Assembly (NCBI RefSeq): GCF_900116635.1 | Contig: NZ_FPBJ01000029.1 | Location: 1 to 40,012, forward strand | Length of the DNA: 40,012 bases | Reading direction: 5' to 3' | DNA from: Xenorhabdus koppenhoeferi | GTDB lineage: Bacteria > Pseudomonadota > Gammaproteobacteria > Enterobacterales > Enterobacteriaceae | Shown here: positions 8,963-18,306 of the stretch, one piece after another | How positions within the stretch are numbered: the stretch's first letter is position 1 | How the letters are laid out: each line of letters opens with the position of its first letter | Program-made: the position numbers and the translations under genes | The notes under the pieces: generated by a model | Told to the model about the DNA's origin: nothing | Databases searched by the model: none | What the model saw: the letters and a program-made list of their open reading frames with translations, nothing else

Positions 8963-9739
8963 TTACCAATGACAGTCAGGGTAAGTACGTTGCAGGTATT
9001 GCATTTCTGCCAGCATATATCCCAGATGTTCTGTGTGCAGGCCTTGCTTGCCGCCTTGCCGGTAAGGTGATTCCGGTGGCATTTCTAAAGTGGCTTCTGT
9101 GAGTGTTTCGCTGACGATTTTCAGCCAGGGTTTATGCAGGGTTCGGGGATCAACGGCGATACCCTCTTCAGCCAGCCGCTGCTCTATTTCGTCGCAATGG
9201 AACAGTTCGCCGGTAAAACGCCACAGTTGATCGAGCGATTGCTGGATTTTTTGGTGGCTTTGTTTCGTTCCATCGCCCAGACGAATCATCCAGCCCCGGC
9301 TGAATCGCAGGTGATATTCCACTTCTTTCAATGACTTGTTGCTGATGGCGGCCAGTTGGGGATCACGGCTTTGCCCCAGAGCCTGATGCAGCAAAACATG
9401 ATAGGCATCAATAAAGAACTGGCGCACTAAGGTGTCGTTAAAACCGCCGTTGGGCTGTTCCACCAGCAGCAAGTTGAGAAATTCACGTTCATCACGACAA
9501 AATGCCAGATGATCCTCATCGAATCCTGTTTCTGAAAGAGTAGCTGCATAGCTGAGAAAATGACGCGCCTGCCCCAGCAGATCGAGACCAATATTGGACA
9601 AGGCAAGGTCAATTTCCAGCTCTGGTGCATGACCGCACCATTCGCACAGGCGCTGTGCCAGAATTAATGGTGTATCTCCCTGACGTAGCACGTAATTAAA
9701 CAAATCATGGTTGAGTGATGAAACGCTGTGTGTATTCAT
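8963..9739 (-). CDS. paaC: PaaC, structural subunit of the phenylacetyl-CoA epoxidase
   Basis: PaaC is the ferritin-like subunit that pairs with PaaA but is structural rather than catalytic. The 258-residue protein shows family segments LIDLALSNIGLDLLGQARHFL (shortened here), FNDTLVRQFFIDAYHVLLHQ and EVEYHLRFSRGWMIRLGDGT. It is about ten residues longer than E. coli PaaC, mostly at the N terminus. It starts 12 bp after paaB. Confidence 0.95.
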   Translation of the reverse strand: MNTHSVSSLNHDLFNYVLRQGDTPLILAQRLCEWCGHAPELEIDLALSNIGLDLLGQARHFLSYAATLSETGFDEDHLAFCRDEREFLNLLLVEQPNGGFNDTLVRQFFIDAYHVLLHQALGQSRDPQLAAISNKSLKEVEYHLRFSRGWMIRLGDGTKQSHQKIQQSLDQLWRFTGELFHCDEIEQRLAEEGIAVDPRTLHKPWLKIVSETLTEATLEMPPESPYRQGGKQGLHTEHLGYMLAEMQYLQRTYPDCHW

Positions 9740-9751
9740 ATTGCCGTTCCC

Positions 9752-10039
9752 CTACATGTTCTTGATGCCATCAGGGATGGTGTAGAAAGTCGGATGACGG
9801 TAAATTTTGTTTTCCGATGGCTCGAAAAAAGCGCTGCGGTCTTCGGGTTGTGAAGCCACCAGATAAATGGACTTCACTACCCAGATAGAGCAGCCTTCAT
9901 TACGACGGGTGTAAGCATCACGCGCGTTTTCCAGTGCCATTTGATCATCTGCCGCATGGAGGCTGCCGACATGACGGTGAACTAACCCCTGTTTACTGCG
10001 GACAAAGACTTCATACAGTGGCCAATCGGTATCGTTCAT
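9752..10039 (-). CDS. paaB: PaaB, small subunit of the phenylacetyl-CoA epoxidase
   Basis: PaaB bridges PaaAC heterodimers in the epoxidase complex. The 95-residue protein begins with WPLYEVFVRSKQGLVHRHVGS and contains ALENARDAYTRRNEGCSIWVV and the C-terminal NKIYRHPTFYTIPDGIKNM, all diagnostic of PaaB. Length is as expected. It lies 49 bp after paaA and 12 bp before paaC. Confidence 0.96.
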   Translation of the reverse strand: MNDTDWPLYEVFVRSKQGLVHRHVGSLHAADDQMALENARDAYTRRNEGCSIWVVKSIYLVASQPEDRSAFFEPSENKIYRHPTFYTIPDGIKNM

Positions 10040-10088
10040 TAGCTTTATTCTCCTGTTCCGATTCTGTTCAGATAACGCAAAAAACGAG

Positions 10089-11051
10089 TTAGGTGAACTG
10101 GTTAGGTGAACCGTGCAGCCCGTTTTTGTCAGCTATTTTTTTGGCATGAGCAGAAGCGGCTTCGCGTACCCAGCTTCCGTTTTCCCAAGCCCACCGTTTG
10201 GCTTCCAGCCGCTCGTGGTTACATATGCCCTGTCCTTTCAGCACTTGATAGAATTCGTCCCAGTTGATTTCACCAAAGCGGTAATGTCCGGTTGCTTCAT
10301 CCCAAGCCAGTTCCGGGTCGGGCGCGGTCATACCCAGCGCTTCCAACTGGGGCACCGTGTTATCAATGAATTTCTGCCGGAGTTCATCATTACTAAACCG
10401 CTTGATCTTCCACGCCATACTTTGGGCGCTGTTGGGCGAATCGCTGTCATTGGGACCGAACATCATCAACGTCGGCCACCAGAAACGGTTGATAGCATCT
10501 TGTAACATCGCGCGTTGGGCTTCACTGCCATTCGCCAGAACCATGACGGCTTCATAACCTTGTCGCTGGTGGAAGCTCTCTTCTTTGCAGATTTTCACCA
10601 TTGCGCGGGCATAAGGACCGTAAGAAGCACGGCACAAGGCGACCTGATTGACGATGGCTGCGCCATCCACCAGCCAGCCAATGACGCCAACATCCGCCCA
10701 GGTAAGTGTGGGGTAGTTAAATATAGAGGAGTATTTCATCTTGCCATCTAATAGTCTTTGATAGATATCTTGACGAGTACACCCCAGTGTTTCGGCGGCA
10801 CTATAGAGATACAGCCCGTGCCCTGCTTCATCCTGTACTTTGGCGAGCAGCACGGTTTTACGGCGCAGGGTCGGTGCCCGGGTGAGCCAGTTTGCTTCCG
10901 GTAACATGCCGACCACTTCCGAATGTGCGTGTTGGCTGATCTGGCGTATCAGGTTCTGGCGATAGGATTCAGGCATCCAGTCTTTAGCCTCAATGGATAG
11001 ATCCGCTGCGATCCGGGCATCAAAATGAGCCTGAAGTGGGTCAGTTGTCAT
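10089..11051 (-). CDS. paaA: PaaA, catalytic diiron subunit of the phenylacetyl-CoA epoxidase
   Basis: PaaA carries the diiron centre that inserts oxygen to form ring-1,2-epoxyphenylacetyl-CoA. The metal-ligand segment [20 protein letters not shown] contains Glu75 and His78 in this numbering, with the second ligand set around [13 protein letters not shown] chose the ATG at 11051 (320 residues), which has GGAG six bases before it and gives an N terminus like the E. coli protein. An ATG at 11063 would add four residues, but its initiation region overlaps a PaaX-like box. First gene of the minus-strand paa run. Confidence 0.96.
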   Translation of the reverse strand: MTTDPLQAHFDARIAADLSIEAKDWMPESYRQNLIRQISQHAHSEVVGMLPEANWLTRAPTLRRKTVLLAKVQDEAGHGLYLYSAAETLGCTRQDIYQRLLDGKMKYSSIFNYPTLTWADVGVIGWLVDGAAIVNQVALCRASYGPYARAMVKICKEESFHQRQGYEAVMVLANGSEAQRAMLQDAINRFWWPTLMMFGPNDSDSPNSAQSMAWKIKRFSNDELRQKFIDNTVPQLEALGMTAPDPELAWDEATGHYRFGEINWDEFYQVLKGQGICNHERLEAKRWAWENGSWVREAASAHAKKIADKNGLHGSPNQFT

Positions 11052-11062
11052 GTTGGACTCCA

Positions 11063-11109
11063 TTTATGATTCTTATTTTATATTTTTAAATTAAAAAACG
11101 AATCATTTT
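11063..11109. promoter_or_regulatory. Two inverted PaaX-like boxes upstream of paaA
   Basis: From memory the E. coli PaaX operator is WWTRTGATTCGYGWT. The minus strand at 11095-11109 reads AAAATGATTCGTTTT and the plus strand at 11063-11077 reads TTTATGATTCTTATT; each matches about 13 of 15 positions. The two TGATTC cores face each other across AT-rich DNA, next to the paaA start, consistent with repressor binding at the catabolic promoter. The rest of the divergent region (to 11376) is AT-rich; I could not fix start sites in it. Confidence 0.55.
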
Positions 11110-11311
11110 TAGCTGTAAATTTATAAACTGTTAACAAAAATATCAAATGTTAATATTGTATATTTGGGGCTCTCATCACAATGTTATTTTTAATTCTTTT
11201 AAAAACAGTTGCTTATTTTTTGTTTTTAGATGGGGTAATAATATAAATTGGGGATGGAATGAAAATGTTTTAGTTTTGTTATTCTCTCTGGTGGTCTTGT
11301 TAACGTAAAAT

Positions 11312-11329
11312 ATGATACATAAATATCAT
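11312..11329. promoter_or_regulatory. Inverted repeat upstream of paaZ
   Basis: ATGATA at 11312-11317 and TATCAT at 11324-11329 form a perfect inverted repeat with a 6-base spacer, 47 bp before the paaZ ATG. The core resembles half of a PaaX box (TATGAT), but only about 11 of 15 positions match. It could be the paaZ operator. Confidence 0.35.
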
Positions 11330-11376
11330 GCTGTTACTTAATAATTGATTCATTAATGCGATTGATGGAGAAAAAA

Positions 11377-13449
11377 ATGCAACAGTTAACGAGTTACATT
11401 TGCGGAACTTGGGCTTATGGGCAGGGTAATACCAGAACGATTCATCATGCGGTAAGCGGTGAGGCCTTGTATCAAGTTTCTTCAGAAGGTTTGCCATTGG
11501 CAAAGAGTTTAGAATATGCCCGTGAAAAAGGGGGGAAGGCGCTGGCGGCGATGACGTTCCAGCAACGTGCGCAGATGATGAAAGCAGTTGCAAAGCATCT
11601 GCTTGTCAACAAAGAAGCATTATATGCTATTTCGACAGAGACGGGGGCGACCCGTTCAGATAGCTGGGTGGATATTGAAGGAGGGGTTGCGACACTGTTC
11701 TCTTATGCCGGATTGGCAGGACGGGAGTTGCCGGATGATACCCTGTGGCCGGAAGATGAGATGATCCCGCTGTCCAAACAGTCTCAGTTTGTGGCTCGAC
11801 ATGTACTGACTTCCCGTCCCGGGGTCGCTCTGCATATTAATGCTTTTAACTTTCCCTGTTGGGGAATGCTGGAAAAATTAGCACCAACGTGGATGGCAGG
11901 TATGCCGGCGATTATTAAACCTGCAACAGCATCCGCTCAATTGACACAGGCGATGGTGAAAATGATCATCGACAGTGGTCTGGTACCGGAGGGAGCCTTG
12001 CAGTTGATCTGCGGGGGTATCGGCGATCTGTTTGATCATCTTGATTATCAGGATGCCATAACTTTTACAGGTTCAGCCCGGACGGGGCAGGCGCTGCGTA
12101 CTCATCCTCGTCTGATAGAGAAATCCATTCCCTTTACGATGGAAGCTGATTCTCTCAACTGCTGCATTTTAGGCGGGGATGTGACTCCTGAAATGCCGGA
12201 GTTCGGGGTATTTATCAAGGAAGTTGTCCGCGAAATGACCGTCAAAGCTGGGCAGAAATGTACCGCTATCCGACGGATTATTGTGCCTGCTGATCAGATG
12301 GAAACAGTAAAAGAAGCGTTACTCAAGCGGTTGTCCGGTGTGGCAATCGGTGATCCTGCTTTGCCAGAAGTTCGCATGGGGGCGTTGATTAATCTAGAAC
12401 AGCGTGATGAAGTACAGTCGAAGGTCAATGAATTATTGAATAGCGGCTGCAAGCTTTTATGTGGCGGTTCACTGGACAAACGGGTGCTGACAGGTAACAG
12501 CAACAGTAATGGCGCATTCTATCCACTTACTCTGCTCCATTGTGCTGATCCTATGACAAATCAGGTGGTACATAATACGGAAGCCTTTGGGCCAGTTTCT
12601 ACGCTGATGGCATATCAGGATACTGAGCAGGCCATCACATTGGCAATGATGGGGCAAGGGAGTTTAGTCGGCTCACTGGTGACAGCGGATGAGCAGGTGG
12701 CTGTCCAGGTCATCCGTGCAACCGCGAGTGCTCATGGCCGTATGCTGGTTCTCGATGAAGCAGCTTCTGTGGAATCCACGGGGCATGGTTCCCCACTGCC
12801 CATGCTGGTACATGGCGGCCCGGGACGTGCGGGAGGCGGTGAAGAATTGGGGGGATTGCGTGCGGTGAAACACTACATGCAACGTACTGCGATTCAGGGA
12901 AGCCCAAGCATGTTGGCTGCGATTGGCCGTGAGTGGGTCCGTGGTGCGAAAGTGAAAGAAGATCCGGTACATCCGTTCCGCAAATATTTCGAGCAGCTTG
13001 AGATAGGTGAAAGTCTGTTGACGGCGCGCCGTACTGTTACCGAAGCGGATATCGTCAACTTTGCTTGCCTGAGCGGGGATCATTTTTATGTCCATATGGA
13101 TAAAATTGGCGCGGCTGAATCTCTGTTTGGCGAACGCGTTGCTCATGGTTATTTTGTTGTATCGGCTGCTGCGGGCTTGTTTGTTGATGACGCGGTCGGC
13201 CCTGTACTTGCCAACTATGGCATGGAAAACTTGCGTTTCATTGAACCCGTCAAAATTGGCGATACTATTCAAGTACGCCTGACGTGCAAGAAGAAAATTA
13301 AAAAAGCCCAGAAAACACCAGAAGATAAACCACATGGCGTCGTGATGTGGGATGTACAAATTCTCAATCAGGAGCAACAACCTGTGGCGCTTTACAGTAT
13401 CCTGACTCTGGTAGAACGGCAATTGGGGGATTTTGCCGCGTCGGTATAG
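11377..13449 (+). CDS. paaZ: PaaZ, oxepin-CoA hydrolase / 3-oxo-5,6-dehydrosuberyl-CoA semialdehyde dehydrogenase
   Basis: PaaZ opens the oxepin ring by hydrolysis and oxidises the resulting aldehyde with NADP+. With the ATG at 11377 (GGAG six bases upstream) the protein has 690 residues. The aldehyde dehydrogenase Glu256 (FTMEADSLN) and Cys295 ([10 protein letters not shown]) then fall at the E. coli positions, which supports this start over the two in-frame ATGs at 11356 and 11365. The C-terminal MaoC-type hydratase domain (about residues 530-690) has the active-site segment [15 protein letters not shown]. It is transcribed away from paaA-K. An ERIC element starts four bases after its stop. 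Confidence 0.97.
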   Translation: MQQLTSYICGTWAYGQGNTRTIHHAVSGEALYQVSSEGLPLAKSLEYAREKGGKALAAMTFQQRAQMMKAVAKHLLVNKEALYAISTETGATRSDSWVDIEGGVATLFSYAGLAGRELPDDTLWPEDEMIPLSKQSQFVARHVLTSRPGVALHINAFNFPCWGMLEKLAPTWMAGMPAIIKPATASAQLTQAMVKMIIDSGLVPEGALQLICGGIGDLFDHLDYQDAITFTGSARTGQALRTHPRLIEKSIPFTMEADSLNCCILGGDVTPEMPEFGVFIKEVVREMTVKAGQKCTAIRRIIVPADQMETVKEALLKRLSGVAIGDPALPEVRMGALINLEQRDEVQSKVNELLNSGCKLLCGGSLDKRVLTGNSNSNGAFYPLTLLHCADPMTNQVVHNTEAFGPVSTLMAYQDTEQAITLAMMGQGSLVGSLVTADEQVAVQVIRATASAHGRMLVLDEAASVESTGHGSPLPMLVHGGPGRAGGGEELGGLRAVKHYMQRTAIQGSPSMLAAIGREWVRGAKVKEDPVHPFRKYFEQLEIGESLLTARRTVTEADIVNFACLSGDHFYVHMDKIGAAESLFGERVAHGYFVVSAAAGLFVDDAVGPVLANYGMENLRFIEPVKIGDTIQVRLTCKKKIKKAQKTPEDKPHGVVMWDVQILNQEQQPVALYSILTLVERQLGDFAASV

Positions 13450-13453
13450 GCAA

Positions 13454-13580
13454 TATATTCGTCGTCTTTCAAGTTGCAGCTTTGTTGGCTGCGCTCACTC
13501 ACCCCAGTTACATAGTTAGCTATACTCCTGGGGATTCATTCCCTTGCCGTCGTGCTGCATCTTGAAATCCATTGGGTATA
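13454..13580. repeat. ERIC element, full length
   Basis: This 127-bp element has the ERIC hallmarks: CTCCTGGGGATTCA and TGCGCTCACTCACCCCAG, matching the regions targeted by the classical ERIC1R and ERIC2 primers, and terminal inverted segments GTCGTCTTTCAAG and CTTGAAATCCATTGGGTATA. It follows paaZ at once, so its hairpin is probably in the 3' end of the paaZ transcript. Confidence 0.88.
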
Positions 13581-13848
13581 AGTGTCGGGCAAAGTAAATT
13601 TGCGCCTTCGTTGATTGACTGATCTTTTCATGCCGAGGATGGTGTTTTTTAAACTTAAACGCCGTCTTTTTTCGATTATTCTTCAATATTTCAGCAGACT
13701 TAGCACAATATTGTTTATTGTTTGCATTCCGTTTCAGTTTGGTTTGTTTATGCATATCAGGTCATGATTTCAGGTGTGAGAGCCATGAAATGTATCACAG
13801 TTGATTCACTCCTTTTAATATCCCGCCGATTGCACTTAATATGTTAAC
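13581..13848. other. Noncoding spacer between ERIC and transposase remnant
   Basis: No convincing gene. A 79-codon minus-strand frame (13516-13755) is Lys/Asn/His-rich and its C-terminal part is just translated ERIC sequence, so I do not call it. The stretch could be degraded mobile-element DNA. Confidence 0.4.
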
Positions 13849-14134
13849 TCAGCCTTCGGCAAATCGATACAACGCCTCCATGCTCTGCGACTTCTCGATT
13901 TCGAATTTCACTGCGGTGTATTGAAAATCCTTCTGATCAGCCTTAAGCAAGGTCAGTTGATTGAGCGCGTTTTCGTGTTCCTATGAGTGAAGATAATTGT
14001 TCACGCCAATAATCTGGAATGGATTGAAGAATTGGTTTTATCCTGGCTTCCTCTACGGCAAAGGCCTCTGAGAACATGTCCTGGAGTTTACGGTAAGTCG
14101 GGGGGGATACGGTAGCCAGAATTGTCTCAGTCAG
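13849..14134 (-). pseudogene. Broken fragment of a Tn3-family transposase
   Basis: Read on the minus strand, one frame gives SPPTYRKLQDMFSEAFAVEE, and after a frameshift near 13980 another gives LKADQKDFQYTAVKFEIEK, ending in a TGA at 13849. These segments, in this order, resemble part of the region between the N-terminal and catalytic domains of Tn3-family TnpA. The similar segment RADQKDFQYTAVRMEVD occurs in the plus-strand fragment at 20472. No start, no catalytic domain and a frameshift: a remnant. The two fragments are inverted relative to each other and bracket the fimbrial and toxin-antitoxin genes. Confidence 0.65.
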
Positions 14135-14203
14135 TTGTTAACGTTAGTCTATACAATTATGACGTACATGTAAAAATGCTTCTCTCGATCGCTTCATTTT
14201 TCC

Positions 14204-14275
14204 TTGATTGATAAATTCTATCAATATATTGATAATTGATCGTCAATTTCGATCAATTTATTGATCTTTTTTGAT
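14204..14275. promoter_or_regulatory. Cluster of TTGAT/ATCAA motifs upstream of the fimbrial operon
   Basis: Six TTGAT (starts 14204, 14208, 14229, 14236, 14261, 14271) and two ATCAA (14220, 14252) lie within 72 bp. They form two everted units ATCAA-N4-TTGAT at 14220-14233 and 14252-14265 whose centres are exactly 32 bp apart, about three helical turns. TATCAATATATTGATA at 14219-14234 is a perfect palindrome. This looks like a binding array for a dimeric regulator about 125-180 bp before the pilin gene; the regulator is unknown. Confidence 0.5.
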
Positions 14276-14398
14276 TATTAAGGTAGATTTTTTTTCCGTA
14301 CACAGAAACCCGTGTCCGAAATTTTTTGTTATGCCGCATTATTGTTTTGCGTTATGCATAATAAGTTTTTGTATATTATGATCATTATGGATATGTAA

Positions 14399-14935
14399 AT
14401 GAAAAATATTTTTGTTTTATCTTTTATTGCCGCAATATTGGCTTCAATAAGCAGTATTTCTTATGCTGCCCCTGCGACAACAACTGGGCAAGTAAAATTC
14501 AAGGGGAATATCATAGAATCAACCTGTACTGCTTCTAGCGATACTGTGAAGATGGAGACATATCTCACAAGAGATATAACAAAACGAAAAGGAGCTGAAG
14601 TTCGGGGGAGTAAAAAGGATTTTAAGATCAAATTAACTGGTTGCCCTGTTACTATACCTCTTCTCATGGATGTCAAATTTTCTGGGAGTAATAAGGATAC
14701 CCACGATACCAGGTTATTGGCATTAGACACATCTGGAGCAGCCGGGATTGGTATTGGTCTTTATAACGACAAAGATGCACAAATAGATTTGTCTTCTGAC
14801 CTACTAAAACAGGATGTTTCAATCGATGCAGCAAATATGGAAATATCTTTAAAAGCGGCTTATGTATCTAATGGACAAGATATTAAAGCCGGAGTGGCCA
14901 ATGCCACACTTAGTTTTGTAATACATTACAAATAA
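14399..14935 (+). CDS. Major fimbrial subunit (pilin)
   Basis: This is a type 1-like chaperone-usher pilin exported to the periplasm and polymerised on the cell surface. The 178-residue protein has a cleavable signal peptide (about residues 1-23, ending SSISYA), and two cysteines in ESTCTAS and LTGCPVT that would form the pilin-fold disulfide. The C-terminal beta strand NATLSFVIHYK carries the alternating hydrophobic pattern with penultimate Tyr used for donor-strand complementation. A GGAT site lies seven bases before the ATG. It is first in the operon, as usual for the major subunit, and is followed by a hairpin. The exact fimbrial type cannot be named from sequence alone. Confidence 0.88.
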   Translation: MKNIFVLSFIAAILASISSISYAAPATTTGQVKFKGNIIESTCTASSDTVKMETYLTRDITKRKGAEVRGSKKDFKIKLTGCPVTIPLLMDVKFSGSNKDTHDTRLLALDTSGAAGIGIGLYNDKDAQIDLSSDLLKQDVSIDAANMEISLKAAYVSNGQDIKAGVANATLSFVIHYK

Positions 14936-14958
14936 AAATTAATTATAGGTATTTCTTT

Positions 14959-14994
14959 CCTGGCCGCAGAGGCATTTTTATGGCTGCGGCTGGG
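14959..14994 (+). terminator. Hairpin between pilin and chaperone genes
   Basis: GCCGCAG (14963-14969) pairs with CTGCGGC (14984-14990), extended outwards by wobble and GC pairs to about 11 bp, with a 14-base loop. There is no T-run after it. Its place just after the pilin gene suggests an attenuator or mRNA stabiliser that keeps pilin expression above that of chaperone and usher. Confidence 0.5.
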
Positions 14995-15025
14995 AGCTAT
15001 TAACATCATAAATAGTCATGTAATA

Positions 15026-15733
15026 ATGAAAAATAAAATAAAAAAAATCTTTACATCGTATATGCTGGCGAAAAAAATAACGCTCATATTCTCATTGTTT
15101 TTTATATTGCCGGCCTGGGCGGGTGTAACCGTTGGTGGAACCCGCGTTATTTATAAAGGAAATAAAAAAGAAACTTCAATTTCAGTGAAAAACTCTGACG
15201 AAAGCCGGCCTTATTTAATTCAGTCTTTTATCAGTACTGATTCAAAGGGAGAAAAAGCCCCTTTTATTGTGACACCGCCGCTATTTCGTCTGGATGCTGG
15301 CAAAGAAAGTATTCTTCGTATTGTCCGTATCGGCGGTAATTTACCTGAGGACAGGGAATCGGTTTTTTACCTTAATGTGAAATCTATCCCTGCCGTACAA
15401 GAAAACGAACAGAATACGTTACTGATTACGGTGAAAACCCGAATCAAATTGTTTTATCGGCCTGAAGGTATTGAAGGCGATCCAGAAGAAGCTTATAAGA
15501 TGCTGACATTTCGTCGCATTGATAACCAACTTGAGGTAAGAAATCCCAGTAATTATTACGTAACCCTTGGGCAGCTTAAAGTGGCCGGGAAAACCCTGAC
15601 GGGTACTGACATGATCGCTCCACAAGGGGTAGCACATTTCGTCCTGCCATCTGAGTCATCAGGCTTAGTCAGCTGGAATAGCATTAACAGTTATGGTGGC
15701 GTGAGCAAAGAGATAATTAAAAATCTGCCTTAA
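15026..15733 (+). CDS. Periplasmic fimbrial chaperone (PapD family)
   Basis: The chaperone binds pilin subunits in the periplasm by donor-strand complementation and delivers them to the usher. The 235-residue protein has a hydrophobic signal peptide ending in LPAWA, then the GVTVGGTRVIY first strand. The PapD signature region is clear: PFIVTPPLFRLDAGKESILR followed by LPEDRESVFYLNVKSIP. The C-terminal domain includes IKLFYRPEGIEG. Ribosome-binding sites are weak both at the first ATG and at the in-frame ATG 15062, so the start is unsure by 12 residues. It lies between the pilin and usher genes. Confidence 0.93.
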   Translation: MKNKIKKIFTSYMLAKKITLIFSLFFILPAWAGVTVGGTRVIYKGNKKETSISVKNSDESRPYLIQSFISTDSKGEKAPFIVTPPLFRLDAGKESILRIVRIGGNLPEDRESVFYLNVKSIPAVQENEQNTLLITVKTRIKLFYRPEGIEGDPEEAYKMLTFRRIDNQLEVRNPSNYYVTLGQLKVAGKTLTGTDMIAPQGVAHFVLPSESSGLVSWNSINSYGGVSKEIIKNLP

Positions 15734-15744
15734 TTAAAAAGAAG

Positions 15745-18294
15745 ATGAAAGATAAATATTGGGGACTAAAAATCATATTTGTTAAATATAAAACAAGTGG
15801 CGGAATAATTATGCCAACATGTTTGCTTTCGGTCTTTATTTTATGTTTTTCTGTGTTGTTGTCATTACCCGTCATGGCACAGGATTATTTTCGATTATCA
15901 GCACTGGAATTAGATGATACTCAGCCGGTGATTGATTTAAGCGTATTTTCATCCCCCGGTGGTCAATTACCGGGTCAGTATCAGGTGAACATATTTCTTA
16001 ACGGCAAAGAGAAAGAAACAAAACAGGTTAATTTTATTAAACTGGAAAACGGAAAACTATCGCCACAGCTAACGGTCGACAATTTAAAACAGTTCGGCGT
16101 AAAAATGTCAGCTTTTCCTGCGCTGATGGAACTCTCTCCTGAACAAATTATTGATGATATTAGCGAGTATATTCCGCAGGCATCGGCTTCATTTGATTTC
16201 TATGGGCAACGTCTGGATATCAGTATTCCACAAGCAGCATTGGATAATCAAGCCAGAGATACTGTGGCATCACATTTATGGCAACAGGGAGAGTCAGCAT
16301 TCTTAATGAGCTATAATTTTAGTGGGTCAGAGAATTATAATAAAAACGCAAAAAACCAAAGTTATTTTTTAAATTTACAAAGCGGAATAAATATCGGATC
16401 GTGGCGTATAAGAAATCAATCGGTTTATGATTATGACTCTGGAAAAAATAAAGGTAAGAGTCGTTTTTCATCCATTAACAGCTACATCCAGCGGGACATC
16501 CATGGGCTAAAAAGTCAAATAATTCTTGGCGAAACCTTTACTGACGGAGATATATTTGAAAGTGTGCCGTTTATTGGTGCTTCTATGACATCCGATAGCT
16601 TAATGTTGCCCGGCAGCCAACGTGGTTTTGCGCCAATTATCCGTGGTATTGCTCAAACCAATGCGCGCGTAACGGTTCGCCAGAATAATTACGTCATCTA
16701 CGAAAGTTATGTTCCGCCGGGGCCTTTTGTTATCACGGATCTTTATTCAACTTCCGGTTCCGGTGATTTGGATGTCACGATCACCGAAAAGGACGGGCGA
16801 CAGCGTAAATTCGTGCAACCATGTTCATCAGTGCCAATAATGCAGCGAGAAGGGCAATTAAAATATCAGATTACCCTGGGGCGTTACCATTATTCCGATG
16901 CTAACGTTGATAAACCTTATTTTAGCGAAGCGACATTTATCTATGGGTTCTCCAACCGATTAAGTTTGCTGTCTGGTATGCAGATAGCAGAAAACTACCG
17001 GGCGTTTAATGCTGGCATGGGGGTTGGTTTAGGTAATTTTGGGGCAATTTCTCTGGATATGACACTGGCTGATGCCAGATTGCCGAAGAATGAACACAAA
17101 CGAGGGCAATCGTATCGAATCCAATATACGAAAAGTATTGAGACAACGGGGACATCCCTGACTTTGGCTGGTTATCGCTATTCCACACCAGAATACTATT
17201 CACTTTCAGAGGTGAATGAATATTCAGTAAGAAAAGAAACCAGCCGTGCACAAAATAAGCGTAGCCAGTTGCAGCTAACCCTGAACCAGGGGATGGGGGA
17301 TTTTGGTAGTCTTTATGTGTCTGCCTATCAGCAGGATTACTGGGGAAAACAAGGCACCAGCCAGTCATTATCTGCGGGTTATAACATTAACCTTGCCGGG
17401 ATCAGTTATGGGTTGAATCTTTCTTACAGTGCCAGTCATGAATCCATTAAGAATAAGGATATACAGGCATCGTTTAACGTCTCTATTCCACTGGATAAGT
17501 GGCTGCCTGATGGATGGGCAACTTACAGTATCAACAGAAACGGCCGTAGTCAGGGAAGTCAGCAACTGGCGATTAGTGGCAGTGCATTGGATGATCATGC
17601 CTTGTCATATCATATCCACGGGGAGCATGGCAATAATATGGAAGGGACGAGCGGCGGTGCTTCGCTGGAATATAGCTATTCTTCTGGCCGTGTGAATCTG
17701 GGCTACAGCTATGGCGATAATAGCCGATCGCTTAACTACGGGTTGTCTGGCGGTATTGTCGCCCATCAAGACGGCATTACGTTTTCCCAATCATTGGGTC
17801 AGACCGTGGCACTGGTTAAAGCGGCTGGTGCAGCAGAAACAAAAATTTTAAATCACAGTGGAATTAAAACGGATTCACGTGGTTATGCCGTAATTCCGTC
17901 GGTTGAACCATATGCTTACAACCGGCTTGCCCTGGATACTGAAATGCTGGCTGATGGCATTGACCTTGACAACTCAGTGCAACACATTGTACCGACTCGC
18001 GGTGCTGTGGTTTCTGCTGATTTTAGCGTCCGTCAGGGGCATCGAATATTGGTGACATTACGTTACAACGGCAAACCCGTACCTTTTGGTGCCAGCGCAG
18101 CGTTAATAAACAGTGACAGTAGCGGGATTGTTGGTGATGACGGTGAGCTGTATTTGAATGCTGTCCCTGAGCAGGCAGAAATAAAAGTACAGTGGGGAAA
18201 AAATAAAGATCAACAATGTCATGCAAAAATAGATTTATCAGTGTTGCCCAAAAAGACAGGCGTATTACAGCTGGCGGTTGACTGCCGCGGTTAA
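15745..18294 (+). CDS. Outer-membrane fimbrial usher (FimD/PapC family)
   Basis: The usher is the outer-membrane pore that assembles and secretes the fimbria. The 849-residue protein has a late signal peptide (around residues 23-45, ending LPVMA), an N-terminal subunit-binding domain starting FRLSALELDD, a long beta-barrel region with usher motifs such as GSQRGFAPIIRGIAQTNARV and YVPPGPFVITDLY, and a C-terminal domain with PFGASAALI and a closing cysteine pair (QQCHAKIDLS, VDCRG). An ATG at 15811, directly before the hydrophobic stretch, is a plausible alternative start. It begins 11 bp after the chaperone stop. Confidence 0.94.
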   Translation: MKDKYWGLKIIFVKYKTSGGIIMPTCLLSVFILCFSVLLSLPVMAQDYFRLSALELDDTQPVIDLSVFSSPGGQLPGQYQVNIFLNGKEKETKQVNFIKLENGKLSPQLTVDNLKQFGVKMSAFPALMELSPEQIIDDISEYIPQASASFDFYGQRLDISIPQAALDNQARDTVASHLWQQGESAFLMSYNFSGSENYNKNAKNQSYFLNLQSGINIGSWRIRNQSVYDYDSGKNKGKSRFSSINSYIQRDIHGLKSQIILGETFTDGDIFESVPFIGASMTSDSLMLPGSQRGFAPIIRGIAQTNARVTVRQNNYVIYESYVPPGPFVITDLYSTSGSGDLDVTITEKDGRQRKFVQPCSSVPIMQREGQLKYQITLGRYHYSDANVDKPYFSEATFIYGFSNRLSLLSGMQIAENYRAFNAGMGVGLGNFGAISLDMTLADARLPKNEHKRGQSYRIQYTKSIETTGTSLTLAGYRYSTPEYYSLSEVNEYSVRKETSRAQNKRSQLQLTLNQGMGDFGSLYVSAYQQDYWGKQGTSQSLSAGYNINLAGISYGLNLSYSASHESIKNKDIQASFNVSIPLDKWLPDGWATYSINRNGRSQGSQQLAISGSALDDHALSYHIHGEHGNNMEGTSGGASLEYSYSSGRVNLGYSYGDNSRSLNYGLSGGIVAHQDGITFSQSLGQTVALVKAAGAAETKILNHSGIKTDSRGYAVIPSVEPYAYNRLALDTEMLADGIDLDNSVQHIVPTRGAVVSADFSVRQGHRILVTLRYNGKPVPFGASAALINSDSSGIVGDDGELYLNAVPEQAEIKVQWGKNKDQQCHAKIDLSVLPKKTGVLQLAVDCRG

Positions 18295-18306
18295 AAGGAA
18301 TTTATA

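Noticed and set aside
12673-13422. 249-codon minus-strand open frame opposite paaZ
   Set aside because: It lies fully antisense to the conserved PaaZ C-terminal domains, has no recognisable motif, and its composition is explained by the codon pattern of paaZ.
13516-13755. 79-codon minus-strand frame after paaZ
   Set aside because: Its C-terminal part is translated ERIC sequence and the remainder is Lys/Asn-rich without a known motif.
14208-14224. Reading the TTGAT array as FNR sites
   Set aside because: No TTGAT-N4-ATCAA pair with the correct spacing occurs; the four-base spacing is found only in the everted order.
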